Positions 44,339-53,318 of a DNA stretch of 64,000 bases are shown here, one piece after another. Numbering within the stretch: position 1 is the first letter of the stretch; the number at the start of each line of letters is the position of its first letter. The translations under genes and the position numbers were made by a program. The notes under the pieces were generated by a model, which made no database searches, had not been told where the DNA came from, and worked only from the letters and a program-made list of their open reading frames with translations. Source of the DNA: Pseudomonadota bacterium (GTDB lineage Bacteria > Pseudomonadota > Alphaproteobacteria > Rhizobiales > Methylopilaceae); the NCBI GenBank assembly GCA_023388965.1, contig JAEWFF010000015.1:1-64000 (forward strand), in the 5' to 3' direction.

Positions 44339-44405
44339 GCGGATATCCGTCTCCATGGGTAAGAGCCGGGAACCGGTCATAGCCGAAATTGCCGGACATG
44401 GAAGC

Positions 44406-44439
44406 AAAAAGGCCGCCGCGCCGTTTGCGGCGGGCGGCC
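44406..44439 (-). terminator. Rho-independent terminator after efp
   Basis: On the minus strand a GC stem (GGCCGCC / GGCGGCC plus an inner CGGCG / CGCCG, one bulged base) is followed by TTTTTGC. It lies directly after the efp stop codon. Confidence 0.8.
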
Positions 44440-44461
44440 CTGCGGGTTCGGGCGAAGCGGA

Positions 44462-45031
44462 TCAGTCCTTGGCGCGTTCGACGTAGGAGCCGTCTTCCGT
44501 TGCGATGACGACGCGCGTGCCGGCCGAGACATGCGGGGGGACCATGGTCCGCACGCCGTTCGACAGCATCGCCGGCTTGTAGGAGGACGATGCCGTCTGG
44601 CCCTTCACGACCGGTTCGGTTTCCATGATCTCCAGCGTCACATGACGGGGCAGGTCGAGGGCGATGGCGACGCCTTCGTGCACCGACAGCACTACCGTCA
44701 TGCCTTCCTGGAGATAGGCCTTGAGATCGCCGACGTCTTCGGCGGACATGGTGAGCTGGTCGTAGGTTTCCGGATTCATGAAGTGGTAGCCGTCGCCGTC
44801 CTCATAGAGGAAATTGTGCTCGCGGTCCTCGACGAAGGCGCGCTCGACCTGCTCGGTCGTGCGATAGCGTTCGGAAACCTTCACGCCGTCGGAAATGCGG
44901 CGCATGTCGACCTGCGTGACCGGCGTGCCCTTGCCGGGGTGGAAGTTTTGCGCCGTCAGCACGACATAGAGCTTGCCGTCGACATCGAGCACATTGCCCT
45001 TGCGGACGGAAGAAGCGATGACCTTTACCAT
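44462..45031 (-). CDS. efp: Elongation factor P
   Basis: A 189-residue EF-P that relieves ribosome stalling at polyproline. The loop FHPGKGTPV places Lys34 at the site that is beta-lysylated in gammaproteobacteria. The family C-terminal OB region with DGSYVERA is complete. The divergent epmA-epmB operon supplies the modifying enzymes. ATG 45031 has AGGGAAG upstream. Confidence 0.97.
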   Translation of the reverse strand: MVKVIASSVRKGNVLDVDGKLYVVLTAQNFHPGKGTPVTQVDMRRISDGVKVSERYRTTEQVERAFVEDREHNFLYEDGDGYHFMNPETYDQLTMSAEDVGDLKAYLQEGMTVVLSVHEGVAIALDLPRHVTLEIMETEPVVKGQTASSSYKPAMLSNGVRTMVPPHVSAGTRVVIATEDGSYVERAKD

Positions 45032-45195
45032 AAGACTTCCCTGTAACTGGTCTTGTAACTGGATTTGGCGCGTCGTAGAGGACAACCCTGACGGTTTTCT
45101 CCGGACGCGGAAAAATGCGCTTTCGGGGCGCAACTAACCTATATTCCGGCAAAACACCAGTCTGTCCGCCACAGCGGCCGAAGAAACCTTTTGAG

Positions 45196-46260
45196 ATGAG
45201 CGTGAAAAACCCTGCCCCTTCGCCCTGGTGGACCCCCCATGTCCACGCCGATCGCCGGCCGTTCCTGATGGCGCGAAACCGGATCCAGGCAGCGCTCAGG
45301 GCCTGGTTCGCCGACCGCGACTTCATCGAGGTGGATACGGCGACCTTGCAGGTCTCGCCCGGCAACGAGGCGCATCTCCACGCCTTTCGCACCGAGGCGA
45401 TCGGCCATTCGGGCACGCTGACGCCGCTCTATCTGCATACGTCGCCGGAATTCGCCTGCAAGAAGCTTCTGGCCGCCGGCGAGCGGCGTATCGCCTGTTT
45501 CGCCCATGTCTATCGCAACCGCGAGCGCGGCCCGCTCCATCATCCCGAGTTCACCATGCTCGAATGGTATCGGGCGGGGGAGACCTACGAAACGCTGATG
45601 ACGGATTGCGCCGTTTTCCTGCGTCTTGCGGCGGAGGCCGGAGGCGCTGGCAAGCTGACGTTCCGCGGGGCCGATTGCGATCCGGCGCTTGAGCCGGAAC
45701 GGCTGACGGTGGCGGAGGCCTTTTCCCGCTTCGCCGGCATCGACCTGCTGGCCTCCGTACGGGCCGATGGTTCGACCGATCGTGACAGACTGGCCAGCGA
45801 CATGCGGCAGGCGGGGTTGCGGGTGGCCGGTGACGACACCTGGGCCGATCTCTTCAGCCGCGTCCTGGTGGAGAAGGTGGAGCCGCAGCTCGGCTTCGGC
45901 CGGGCGACGATCCTCTGTGAGTATCCGGCGGCGGAGGCCGCCCTTGCCCGTCCCGCGCCGCACGACCGGCGGGTTGCCGAGCGTTTCGAACTCTATGCCT
46001 GTGGCGTGGAACTCGCCAATGCGTTCGGCGAACTGACCGACCCTGCCGAGCAGCGGCGTCGCTTCGGTCTGGAAATGGCCGAAAAACAGCGTGTCTACGG
46101 CGAGGCCTATCCGCTTGACGAGGATTTTCTCGCCGCGCTTGCGATCATGCCGGACGCAAGCGGCATCGCGCTCGGCTTCGACCGGCTGGTGATGCTGGCG
46201 ACCGGCGCGTCGCGTATCGATCAGGTGCTCTGGGCGCCGGTCGCGGAGACGGCCCCGTGA
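45196..46260 (+). CDS. epmA: EF-P--(R)-beta-lysine ligase
   Basis: A 354-residue LysRS-like class II synthetase without an anticodon-binding domain. Motif 2 is FRNRERGPLHHPEFTMLEW (here YRNRERG), motif 3 GIALGFDRLVML. It attaches (R)-beta-lysine to Lys34 of EF-P. It is divergent from efp and overlaps epmB by four bases. ATG 45196 is the start. This set argues for EF-P modification by beta-lysylation rather than rhamnosylation. Confidence 0.95.
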   Translation: MSVKNPAPSPWWTPHVHADRRPFLMARNRIQAALRAWFADRDFIEVDTATLQVSPGNEAHLHAFRTEAIGHSGTLTPLYLHTSPEFACKKLLAAGERRIACFAHVYRNRERGPLHHPEFTMLEWYRAGETYETLMTDCAVFLRLAAEAGGAGKLTFRGADCDPALEPERLTVAEAFSRFAGIDLLASVRADGSTDRDRLASDMRQAGLRVAGDDTWADLFSRVLVEKVEPQLGFGRATILCEYPAAEAALARPAPHDRRVAERFELYACGVELANAFGELTDPAEQRRRFGLEMAEKQRVYGEAYPLDEDFLAALAIMPDASGIALGFDRLVMLATGASRIDQVLWAPVAETAP

Positions 46261-47306
46261 CGGCGGCGCGCAGTCTGAAGACGGTCGGCGATCTTGCCGC
46301 CGCCGGCCTGCTGCCGGAGGACCGCCTGACGGCTGCGGCGGCGGTCGCCGGGCGCTATGCCATCGCCGTGACGCCCGCCGTCGCGGCGCTCGTCGATCCG
46401 GCCGATCCGGCCGATCCGATCGCACGCCAGTTCCTGCCCGATCCGGCCGAACTGGTGACGCTGCCGCAGGAGCGCGCCGACCCGATCGGCGATCTGGCGC
46501 ATAGTCCCGTCGAGGGCATCGTCCACCGCTATCCCGACCGGGTGCTGCTGAAGGCGGTGCATGTCTGCCCGGTCTATTGCCGTTTCTGCTTCCGCCGCGA
46601 GATGGTCGGGCCGGAAGGTCTCGGCACGCTTTCGCCGGACGCTCTCGATGTGGCGCTTTCCTATATCGCCGGAAGGCCGGAGATCTGGGAGGTGATCCTG
46701 ACCGGCGGCGATCCGCTGGTGCTCTCGCCGCGCCGGCTGGAGGAGATCATGCTGCGGCTGGCGGCGATCCCCCATGTCCGCATCGTGCGTTTTCACACCC
46801 GCGTCCCGGCGGTCGATCCCGAGCGCGTCGATGCCGCGCTGATCGCCGCGCTGAAGGCGAGCGGCAAGACCGTCTATGTGGCGCTTCATGCCAATCATCC
46901 GCGCGAATTCACGGAGGCCGCCCGCGCCGCCGTGGCGCGCATCGCCGACGCCGGCATCGTCCTTGTCAGCCAGACGGTGCTTCTGAAGGGGGTGAACGAC
47001 GATCCGGCCGTCCTTGCGGAACTGATGCGCACCTTCGTCGAGAACCGGGTGAAGCCCTATTATCTGCATCACCCCGATCTGGCGCCCGGAACCGCGCATT
47101 TCCGCCTGACGCTCGCCGAAGGCCGGGCGCTGGTCGCCGCCCTGCGTGGCCGTATCTCCGGCCTTTGCCAGCCGGCCTATATCCTCGATATTCCCGGCGG
47201 TCACGGCAAGGTGCGCGCCGACGCGCCGGAAGTGGAGGAGGCCGGCGACGGTTGCTTCCGCCTGCGTGATTTTCGCGGCGTCGCCCATTTCTATCCGCCC
47301 GAATAG
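46257..47306 (+). CDS. epmB: EF-P lysine 2,3-aminomutase (EpmB)
   Basis: A 349-residue radical SAM enzyme of the KamA family that turns lysine into (R)-beta-lysine for EpmA. The iron-sulfur motif is CPVYCRFCFRR, and the PLP lysine region includes GGHGKVRADAP. The GTG start at 46257 overlaps the epmA stop (GTGA). It is shorter than clostridial KamA, as EpmB proteins are. Its last codons are copied in a tandem repeat just downstream. Confidence 0.93.
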   Translation: MTAARSLKTVGDLAAAGLLPEDRLTAAAAVAGRYAIAVTPAVAALVDPADPADPIARQFLPDPAELVTLPQERADPIGDLAHSPVEGIVHRYPDRVLLKAVHVCPVYCRFCFRREMVGPEGLGTLSPDALDVALSYIAGRPEIWEVILTGGDPLVLSPRRLEEIMLRLAAIPHVRIVRFHTRVPAVDPERVDAALIAALKASGKTVYVALHANHPREFTEAARAAVARIADAGIVLVSQTVLLKGVNDDPAVLAELMRTFVENRVKPYYLHHPDLAPGTAHFRLTLAEGRALVAALRGRISGLCQPAYILDIPGGHGKVRADAPEVEEAGDGCFRLRDFRGVAHFYPPE

Positions 47307-47351
47307 GCATTTCTATCCGCCAGAATAGGCGCTGCTACCCGCCGGAACAGG
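47286..47351. repeat. Three 22-bp tandem repeats at the epmB 3' end
   Basis: Three consecutive 22-base units (47286-47307, 47308-47329, 47330-47351). The first encodes the last residues HFYPPE and the stop codon; the second differs at one base; the third is more worn. It looks like local duplication beyond the gene end. Confidence 0.85.
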
Positions 47352-47369
47352 TGTTCCGGCGCGGGAAGG

Positions 47370-49400
47370 TCAGAATTCCTCCCACTCGCCTTTTTCCCCC
47401 GTGTCCTTCGTCGCGCCGAAGGCACGGGCGATCTTGTCGCCGAGCGCCAGTGCCGGCGAGGCGACCGGGCGGGCGCCTGTCGCCGCCGGCTTGACGTTCC
47501 ACTGGCCGGGCGAGCGGCGGACCGGCTCGCCGGTCGAGGGGAGCGGCGTGGGCACGATGTGGAGCTGTGGCGAGAGATGGGCCGGCGCCTGCGCGCTACG
47601 GCCTGCCGATATGCCGTCAGCGACCACGAAACGGTCGATCAATGCGTTGAGCGCCTGGACTTCCGTGGCCAGTTCATGGCTGGCCGCCGTCGTTTCCTGC
47701 ACGATTTCGCGATTGCGCTGGCGGCCCTGGTCCATGGCGTTGACGGCTTGGCTGATCTCCTGCAACCCGGCCGATTGCTCGCGCGCCGCATCGACGATCG
47801 CCGCGACGTGGTCGTCGATCTCCCGCACTTCTTTCACGATGGCGCCAAGCGAGGTCCCGGTTTCGCCGACCAGCGCCACGCCGTCGCGCACCTGATTGCC
47901 CGATGTGGTGATCAGCGTCTTGATCTCGCGTGCGGCCGTGGCCGAGCGCTGCGCCAGTTCGCGGACCTCCTGCGCCACGACGGCGAAGCCCTTGCCGGCC
48001 TCTCCGGCGCGCGCCGCCTCGACGCCCGCGTTGAGCGCCAGCAGATTGGTCTGGAAGGCGATGTCGTCGATCACCCCGATGATATTGCCGATTTCCCGCG
48101 ATGAATTCTCGATGGCCTGCATGGCGGAAATGGCGCGATGGACCACCTTGCCGGATTCTTCCGCACCGTTGCGCGTGCGGTCGACGAGACGTCCGGCCTC
48201 CTCGGCGCGGTGGGCCGAGTTGCGCACCGTGGCGGTGATCTGCTCCAGCGCGGCGGCGGTTTTCTCGACGGAGGCCGCCTGTTCGTCCGTGCGGCCGGAG
48301 AGATCGTCGGCGGCGGCGCGGATGCGGCCTGCGCCGGCGTCGATCGCGCGGGCATTGTCGCCGACGTCCCGGAGCGCGTCGCCGAGCCGGGCGACCGAGG
48401 CATTGAAATCCTCCCGCAGCCGGTCGAGATCGCCGTCGAAGGGTTTCTCGATGCGGCAGGTCGTGTCGCCGGCGGCCAGCTTGCCGAGCGCCGCGCCGAG
48501 GTGCGCAACGGCCTGCTGCACGCGGCCGCTGTCGCGCGTGCGCTCGGCCTCGCGCGCCTGACGTTCGCCTTCGGCCTGTTGCCGGTCCTCCTCGCCCAGC
48601 CGGTCCAGGCGCAGCCGCTCGGCGGCATTCTCGCGGAAGACGGAAACGGTGGCGGCCATGTCGCCGATTTCGTCCTTGCGTCCGGCATGGGGAACCGTGG
48701 CGGAAAGATCGCCCGCCGCAAGCCGCTTCATCGCGCCGGCAAGCGCCCCGAGCGGCCGGGTGACCCGGCGGTTGACGACGAGGATCGCCAGAAGCGCCAG
48801 TCCGACGGAGACGGCGAGCGACGCCCAGGTGAGCGCGAAGGCGGTGCCTTCCTCGGCGCGGGCCGAAAGGATCGCCTCTTCGGTGAGCGCCCGGTTGCGG
48901 GCGACCAGCCCGTCGAGCGCGGCGGTGATCGCCTCGGCGTTCGTGCGCATCGATCCCTTGTAGATATCGAGCGCCGGCCCCTTGGCGGCGAGTGCGGAAA
49001 ACTGCACGAGCTGTGCCGCGTCCTCCAGATAGGCGGACAGGGTGGCCCTGATGTCCTCGACGGCGCTGGCGGCTGCGGCGTCCCCGCCATTGGCGCCGGC
49101 ATAGGCGTCGACCCGTCCCGAGAAGGCCTCTACCCGTTCCCCGATCAGGGCCTCGATACGGCCGATCTCGTCGGGGTCCATCGACAGCATGTGTTCGGGA
49201 TAGGTGGCGTTGAGCGCGGCGAAGGCGTGGCTCAGTTGCAGGATCGCGCTCATCTGCGGCACGCGCTCGGCTCCTATGTGCTCGACATGGCCGGTGATCG
49301 CGGAAAGCGAACGGATCGCGACGCCGCCCTGAAGCGCGCCGAGCGCGACCATCAGGACGAAAAGGGCTGGCAGCAATCGGCTGATCCGGAGGTGGCGCAT
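47370..49400 (-). CDS. Methyl-accepting chemotaxis protein
   Basis: A 676-residue chemoreceptor. An N-terminal helix (about 8-30) and a second (about 190-212) flank a periplasmic four-helix-type sensor with no recognised ligand motif. HAMP domains follow (about 213-265 and a further one near 300-350), then the signalling domain with the hairpin tip ALNAGVEAARAGEAGKGFAVVAQEVRELAQRS in short pieces. The C-terminal tail ends in GEKGEWEEF, resembling the WEEF pentapeptide docking site for CheR. ATG 49400 has AGGAAA upstream. No che genes are adjacent. Confidence 0.93.
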   Translation of the reverse strand: MRHLRISRLLPALFVLMVALGALQGGVAIRSLSAITGHVEHIGAERVPQMSAILQLSHAFAALNATYPEHMLSMDPDEIGRIEALIGERVEAFSGRVDAYAGANGGDAAAASAVEDIRATLSAYLEDAAQLVQFSALAAKGPALDIYKGSMRTNAEAITAALDGLVARNRALTEEAILSARAEEGTAFALTWASLAVSVGLALLAILVVNRRVTRPLGALAGAMKRLAAGDLSATVPHAGRKDEIGDMAATVSVFRENAAERLRLDRLGEEDRQQAEGERQAREAERTRDSGRVQQAVAHLGAALGKLAAGDTTCRIEKPFDGDLDRLREDFNASVARLGDALRDVGDNARAIDAGAGRIRAAADDLSGRTDEQAASVEKTAAALEQITATVRNSAHRAEEAGRLVDRTRNGAEESGKVVHRAISAMQAIENSSREIGNIIGVIDDIAFQTNLLALNAGVEAARAGEAGKGFAVVAQEVRELAQRSATAAREIKTLITTSGNQVRDGVALVGETGTSLGAIVKEVREIDDHVAAIVDAAREQSAGLQEISQAVNAMDQGRQRNREIVQETTAASHELATEVQALNALIDRFVVADGISAGRSAQAPAHLSPQLHIVPTPLPSTGEPVRRSPGQWNVKPAATGARPVASPALALGDKIARAFGATKDTGEKGEWEEF

Positions 49401-49565
49401 GGCGGTTTCCTGCTGTTCGTCTACGCTACGGGATGGCGGTTGGGCGTGGAGCTTAGAAGCGCGCGTTTAACGGCGGCTTAATGCGTGCGATACGCCACCG
49501 TCTTGCCGGACGATTTTCCACACCCCATATGCCGGCGGACCGGATTTCCGATACGGAGCCCCTTC

Positions 49566-50291
49566 ATGATCCTCCAGGCCGCCCGCCTTTCCCTCGCCAA
49601 TCTCTTCGATTCCCGCACGCGCGGCGTTTTCTGGAAGGTGCTCGGACTCACGTTGCTTGCGCTTGCCGTCCTGTGGTTCGCGCTGCGCGAAAGCTTCGTC
49701 GCTTTCGTCTGGCCCTGGCTTCAGGCGGCGATGATGCCGCAACTGCCGGACTGGGCCGGCTGGCTGGCCGTGGTCTTCGGCATTCTGGCAAGCGTCGGCC
49801 TCGCCGTGGCGTTGAGCCTGCTGCTGGCGCCGGTGACGGCGCTTGTCGCGGGGCTCTTTCTCGATGACGTGGCGGAGGTGATCGAGCAACGCGACTATCC
49901 CCTCGATCCGCCGGGCGCGGCGCTGCCGCTTGGACAGGCGATCGCCGGTTCGGTGAAATTCCTCGGCGTGGTGGTCCTCGCCAATCTTCTCGCCCTCTTT
50001 CTCCTGTTCGTTCCGGGCGTGAACCTCGTCGCTTTCTTCCTCGTCAACGGTTACCTGCTCGGGCGGGAATTCTTCGAATTCGCGGCGATGCGTCACCGCA
50101 CGCCGCATGAGGCGCGGCAGTTTCGCGCCAAACATGCCCCGACCGTGCTGCTTGCCGGCGTCCTGATCGCCGGCTTCCTCGCCGTGCCCCTCGTCAATCT
50201 GCTGACGCCGCTCTTTGCCGCCGGCCTGATGGTGCATCTGCACAAGGCGCTGAGCCGCCGGGATCCGGCCTTCGGCACGATCAGGGCGTAG
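49566..50291 (+). CDS. EI24/CysZ-like membrane protein
   Basis: A 241-residue membrane protein with four to five helices of the EI24/CysZ fold. Segments such as FWKVLGLTLLALAVLWFAL and LFLDDVAEVIEQRDYP fit it. E. coli CysZ imports sulfate, and rhizobial members are annotated similarly without proof. ATG 49566 is the start. Its 3' end overlaps the convergent nth gene by 11 bases. Confidence 0.85.
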   Translation: MILQAARLSLANLFDSRTRGVFWKVLGLTLLALAVLWFALRESFVAFVWPWLQAAMMPQLPDWAGWLAVVFGILASVGLAVALSLLLAPVTALVAGLFLDDVAEVIEQRDYPLDPPGAALPLGQAIAGSVKFLGVVVLANLLALFLLFVPGVNLVAFFLVNGYLLGREFFEFAAMRHRTPHEARQFRAKHAPTVLLAGVLIAGFLAVPLVNLLTPLFAAGLMVHLHKALSRRDPAFGTIRA

Positions 50292-51048
50292 GGCCGAAAA
50301 GCTGCGGCGGCAGTTCGACGAGCGGCGCGGGAATGTCGCAGGTCTTTTCCGGCGACTTGCAGAGGTCGGCGATGACGCAGCGCTCGCACTCCGGCTTGCG
50401 CGCCTTGCAGCAATAGCGCCCGTGCAGGATCAGCCAGTGGTGGGCGTGATAGAGATATTCGTCCGGGATCAGGCGGAAGAGCCGCTCTTCCACCTCGTCC
50501 GGCGTCTTGCCGGGGGCGAGGCGCAGGCGGTTGGCGATGCGGAAGATATGGGTGTCGACGGCGAGCGTCGCCTGGCCGAAGGCCATGGAAAGAACGACAT
50601 TGGCGGTTTTCCGCCCGACGCCCGGCAGCGTCATCAGTTCCTCGCGGGTCCGCGGCACCTCTCCGCCGAAATTCTCGATGAGAATGCGGCTGAGCGCGAT
50701 GACGTTCTTCGCCTTGTTGCGGTAGAGGCCGATCGTCCTGATATGGTCGCGCAGCCGTTCCTCGCCGAGCGCCAGCATCTTTTCCGGCGTGTCGGCGACG
50801 GCGAAAAGGGCGCGCGTCGCCCGGTTGACGCCAACGTCCGTCGCCTGCGCCGACAGCGCCACGGCGACGACGAGCGTGAACGGGTTGACATGCTCCAGTT
50901 CGCCCTTCGGTTCCGGCCGCTGCACCGAGAAGCGCCGGAAAATCTCCTTCAGTTCGGCCTGTGAATAGAGGCTGCGGGGGCGTCTTGCGGTACTCTTGCG
51001 GCGCGGCTGCGCGGCCGCGCCGTTCTTTTTCTGTTTCACGTTTTCCAT
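50281..51048 (-). CDS. nth: Endonuclease III
   Basis: A 255-residue bifunctional DNA glycosylase/AP lyase that removes oxidised pyrimidines. The helix-hairpin-helix LPGVGRKTANVV holds the catalytic Lys, VDTHIFRI the Asp, and the four-cysteine Fe-S loop reads C-x6-C-x2-C-x5-C at the C-terminus (CKARKPECERCVIADLC). The N-terminal extension is Lys/Arg-rich. ATG 51048 lies 22 bases from the divergent DUF2244 gene. Confidence 0.96.
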   Translation of the reverse strand: MENVKQKKNGAAAQPRRKSTARRPRSLYSQAELKEIFRRFSVQRPEPKGELEHVNPFTLVVAVALSAQATDVGVNRATRALFAVADTPEKMLALGEERLRDHIRTIGLYRNKAKNVIALSRILIENFGGEVPRTREELMTLPGVGRKTANVVLSMAFGQATLAVDTHIFRIANRLRLAPGKTPDEVEERLFRLIPDEYLYHAHHWLILHGRYCCKARKPECERCVIADLCKSPEKTCDIPAPLVELPPQLFGPTP

Positions 51049-51070
51049 GATGCTTCTATAGTCTTGCCCC

Positions 51071-51571
51071 ATGACCCAAGGCAATCTCGACAATGGAATG
51101 AACGAACGGCCGGTGTTCTCGGCGGAGCTGCATCCCTATCGCTCGCTCGGTCGCAACGGTCATCGTATCTTCTTCCTGATCGCCGGGGCGCTGAGTTTCG
51201 CCCATATGGCGGTTTTCCTGCTGTCCGGCGCCTGGCCGATCGTGTTTTTCTTCGGGCTGGATTTCGTGGCCCTGTTCGGCGCCTTCTGGCTGAACAACCG
51301 TGCCGCGCAGGCGCGCGAATTCGTGTCTCTGTCGCGCACCAATATCTCCATCCGCAAGGTCAGCCCCTCGGGGCGCGAAACGGAACATGTTTTCAACCCG
51401 TTCTGGGCGCGCTTCCTGGTTTCGCGCAAGGCGAAGATCGGCATCACCGCCATGCATGTCCGCGGACAGGGCCGGGAGACGGACGTCGGCACCTTCCTGC
51501 CGCTCGATGACCGGGAGCGGTTCGCCACGGCTTTTTCCGGCGCGCTTGCCCGGATCAAGCGGGGATATTAA
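51071..51571 (+). CDS. DUF2244 family membrane protein
   Basis: A 166-residue protein with two adjacent membrane helices (about 33-73, HRIFFLIAGALSF and VFFFGLDFVALFG) and a C-terminal soluble part containing VFNPFWARF and FLPLDDRERFATAF. This is the DUF2244 layout common in Rhizobiales, often beside nth. Function unknown. It is divergent from nth. Confidence 0.85.
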   Translation: MTQGNLDNGMNERPVFSAELHPYRSLGRNGHRIFFLIAGALSFAHMAVFLLSGAWPIVFFFGLDFVALFGAFWLNNRAAQAREFVSLSRTNISIRKVSPSGRETEHVFNPFWARFLVSRKAKIGITAMHVRGQGRETDVGTFLPLDDRERFATAFSGALARIKRGY

Positions 51572-51663
51572 CGCGTTCAATCGGCCCGCCCCGGACGCCG
51601 GCGCAGGAATCGGGTGGCGGTGACGCCGCCGGCGTGCTTTTCTCGCGGTACAGGAGAAGAACG

Positions 51664-52536
51664 ATGAATATTGCCGCGACCCTGCAATCCGACATCACGC
51701 CCGATGGCGACGACTACGAGACCGTGCGCCGGGTCATCGAGATGATCAGCGTGGACTATCGTGCGCAGCCGGGTCTGGATGACATCGCGCGCCGTCTCGG
51801 TCAGTCGCCGACGCAGCTCCAGAAGACCTTCACTCGCTGGGCCGGCCTTTCGCCCAAGGCTTTCCTTCAGGCCGTCACTCTAGACCACGCCAAGCGCCTG
51901 TTGCGGCAGGAGGCCCTGCCTCTGCTCGAGACGAGCCTGGAGGTGGGCCTGTCCGGTCCGGGCCGCCTGCACGATCTCTTCGTCACCCATGAGGCCATGT
52001 CGCCCGGCGAGTGGAAGGCCCGGGGGGCGGGGCTGACGATGCGCTGGGGGCTGCATCCCTCGCCCTTCGGCCATGCGCTGGTGATGATCACCGAGCGCGG
52101 GCTTGCCGGGCTCGCCTTTGCGGATGCGCCGGACGGCGGCGACGCCTTTGCGGATATGGCGCGCCGCTGGCCGAACGCCGCCTATGTGGAGGACCGCGAG
52201 GCCACTGCGGCCTATGCCCGCCGCATCTTCGATCCCGGCCGCTGGCGGGCGGATGAACCCTTGCGGGTGGTGTTGATCGGTTCGGATTTCCAGGTCCGCG
52301 TCTGGCGGGCGCTGCTGCGCATCCCGCTCGGCCGCGCCGTCACCTATTCCTCCATCGCGGAGGATCTCGGGCAGCCGACCGCTTCGCGCGCCGTCGGCGC
52401 TGCGGTCGGGCGCAACCCGATTTCCTTCGTCGTGCCCTGCCACCGCGCCCTCGGCAAGAGCGGGGCGCTCACCGGCTATCACTGGGGCCTGACGCGCAAG
52501 CGCGCCATGCTCGGATGGGAGGCGGGAAGGGCCTGA
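51664..52536 (+). CDS. Ada-like regulator / O6-methylguanine methyltransferase
   Basis: A 290-residue protein with an AraC-type HTH (about 20-120) followed by a methyltransferase domain whose acceptor is Cys259 in FVVPCHRALG. The N-terminal zinc domain of E. coli Ada, which takes methyl groups from phosphotriesters, is absent, so activation must differ. It may both sense and repair alkylation. ATG 51664 has AGGAG upstream. It is the second methyltransferase of this family in the window. Confidence 0.92.
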   Translation: MNIAATLQSDITPDGDDYETVRRVIEMISVDYRAQPGLDDIARRLGQSPTQLQKTFTRWAGLSPKAFLQAVTLDHAKRLLRQEALPLLETSLEVGLSGPGRLHDLFVTHEAMSPGEWKARGAGLTMRWGLHPSPFGHALVMITERGLAGLAFADAPDGGDAFADMARRWPNAAYVEDREATAAYARRIFDPGRWRADEPLRVVLIGSDFQVRVWRALLRIPLGRAVTYSSIAEDLGQPTASRAVGAAVGRNPISFVVPCHRALGKSGALTGYHWGLTRKRAMLGWEAGRA

Positions 52537-52636
52537 GCGGGAGCCGAACGGCACCGGTGGAGAGCATGGCCCTCCATCCGGCCGTTCGGGCCGTCTTCTG
52601 AATGCTGGCGGGAAGGCGGCGGCAGGACACCGCCCT

Positions 52637-52656
52637 CCGCCCTTTCCGAAGGGCGG
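52637..52656. terminator. Hairpin between ada-like and gpmA genes
   Basis: A perfect 8-bp stem, CCGCCCTT / AAGGGCGG, with tetraloop TCCG, at the convergent junction 4 bases after the gpmA stop on the minus strand. No T-run follows, so termination is uncertain. Confidence 0.4.
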
Positions 52657-52659
52657 CGC

Positions 52660-53295
52660 TCAGTGCGCGCCGGACATGTCGCCGAGCACGTCCTTGGATT
52701 TCACCGTCGAATCGGCGTTCAGCGTGTAGACCATCGGCACGCCGGTCGCCAGGTTGAGTTTCAGGATCTCTTCCCGCGTCAGCCGGTCGAGCACCATGAC
52801 GAGCGAGCGCAGCGAATTGCCGTGGGCGGCAACGAGCACTTTCTCCCCGCGCAGCACGCGCGGCAGGATCTCCGTCAGGTAATAGGGCCAGACGCGTGCG
52901 CCCGTATCGCGCAGGCTTTCGCCGCCCGGCGGCGGAACGTCGTAGGAGCGGCGCCAGACATGCACCTGCTCCTCGCCCCATTTGGCGCGGGCGTCATCCT
53001 TGTTGAGGCCGGAAAGGTCGCCGTAATCGCGCTCGTTCAGCGCCTCGTCGCGGATGGTCGCAAGGCCGGCCTGGCCGATCTCGTCGAGGATGATGTCGAG
53101 CGTCTTCTGCGCGCGGGTGAGCACCGAGGTGAAGGCGACGTCGAACCGGATGCCGGTTTCGGCGAGCGCCTTGCCGCCGGTCTTCGCCTCTTCGACGCCG
53201 AGGTCCGTCAGGTCGGGATCGCGCCAGCCGGTGAAGAGATTCTTCAGGTTCCATTCGCTCTGGCCGTGGCGAACGAGCACGAGGGTTCCGCTCAT
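52660..53295 (-). CDS. gpmA: 2,3-bisphosphoglycerate-dependent phosphoglycerate mutase
   Basis: A 211-residue mutase interconverting 3- and 2-phosphoglycerate in glycolysis. The phosphohistidine is His10 in VRHGQSEWN. TGWRDPDLTDLG, RHYGDL-like ERDYGDLSG and the second His in AAHGNSLRSL are in place. It is the short form typical of alphaproteobacteria. It lies 23 bases downstream of dapB on the same strand, a usual pairing in rhizobia. Confidence 0.95.
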   Translation of the reverse strand: MSGTLVLVRHGQSEWNLKNLFTGWRDPDLTDLGVEEAKTGGKALAETGIRFDVAFTSVLTRAQKTLDIILDEIGQAGLATIRDEALNERDYGDLSGLNKDDARAKWGEEQVHVWRRSYDVPPPGGESLRDTGARVWPYYLTEILPRVLRGEKVLVAAHGNSLRSLVMVLDRLTREEILKLNLATGVPMVYTLNADSTVKSKDVLGDMSGAH

Positions 53296-53318
53296 GGTTT
53301 GTCTCCGGATTGGGTTTT

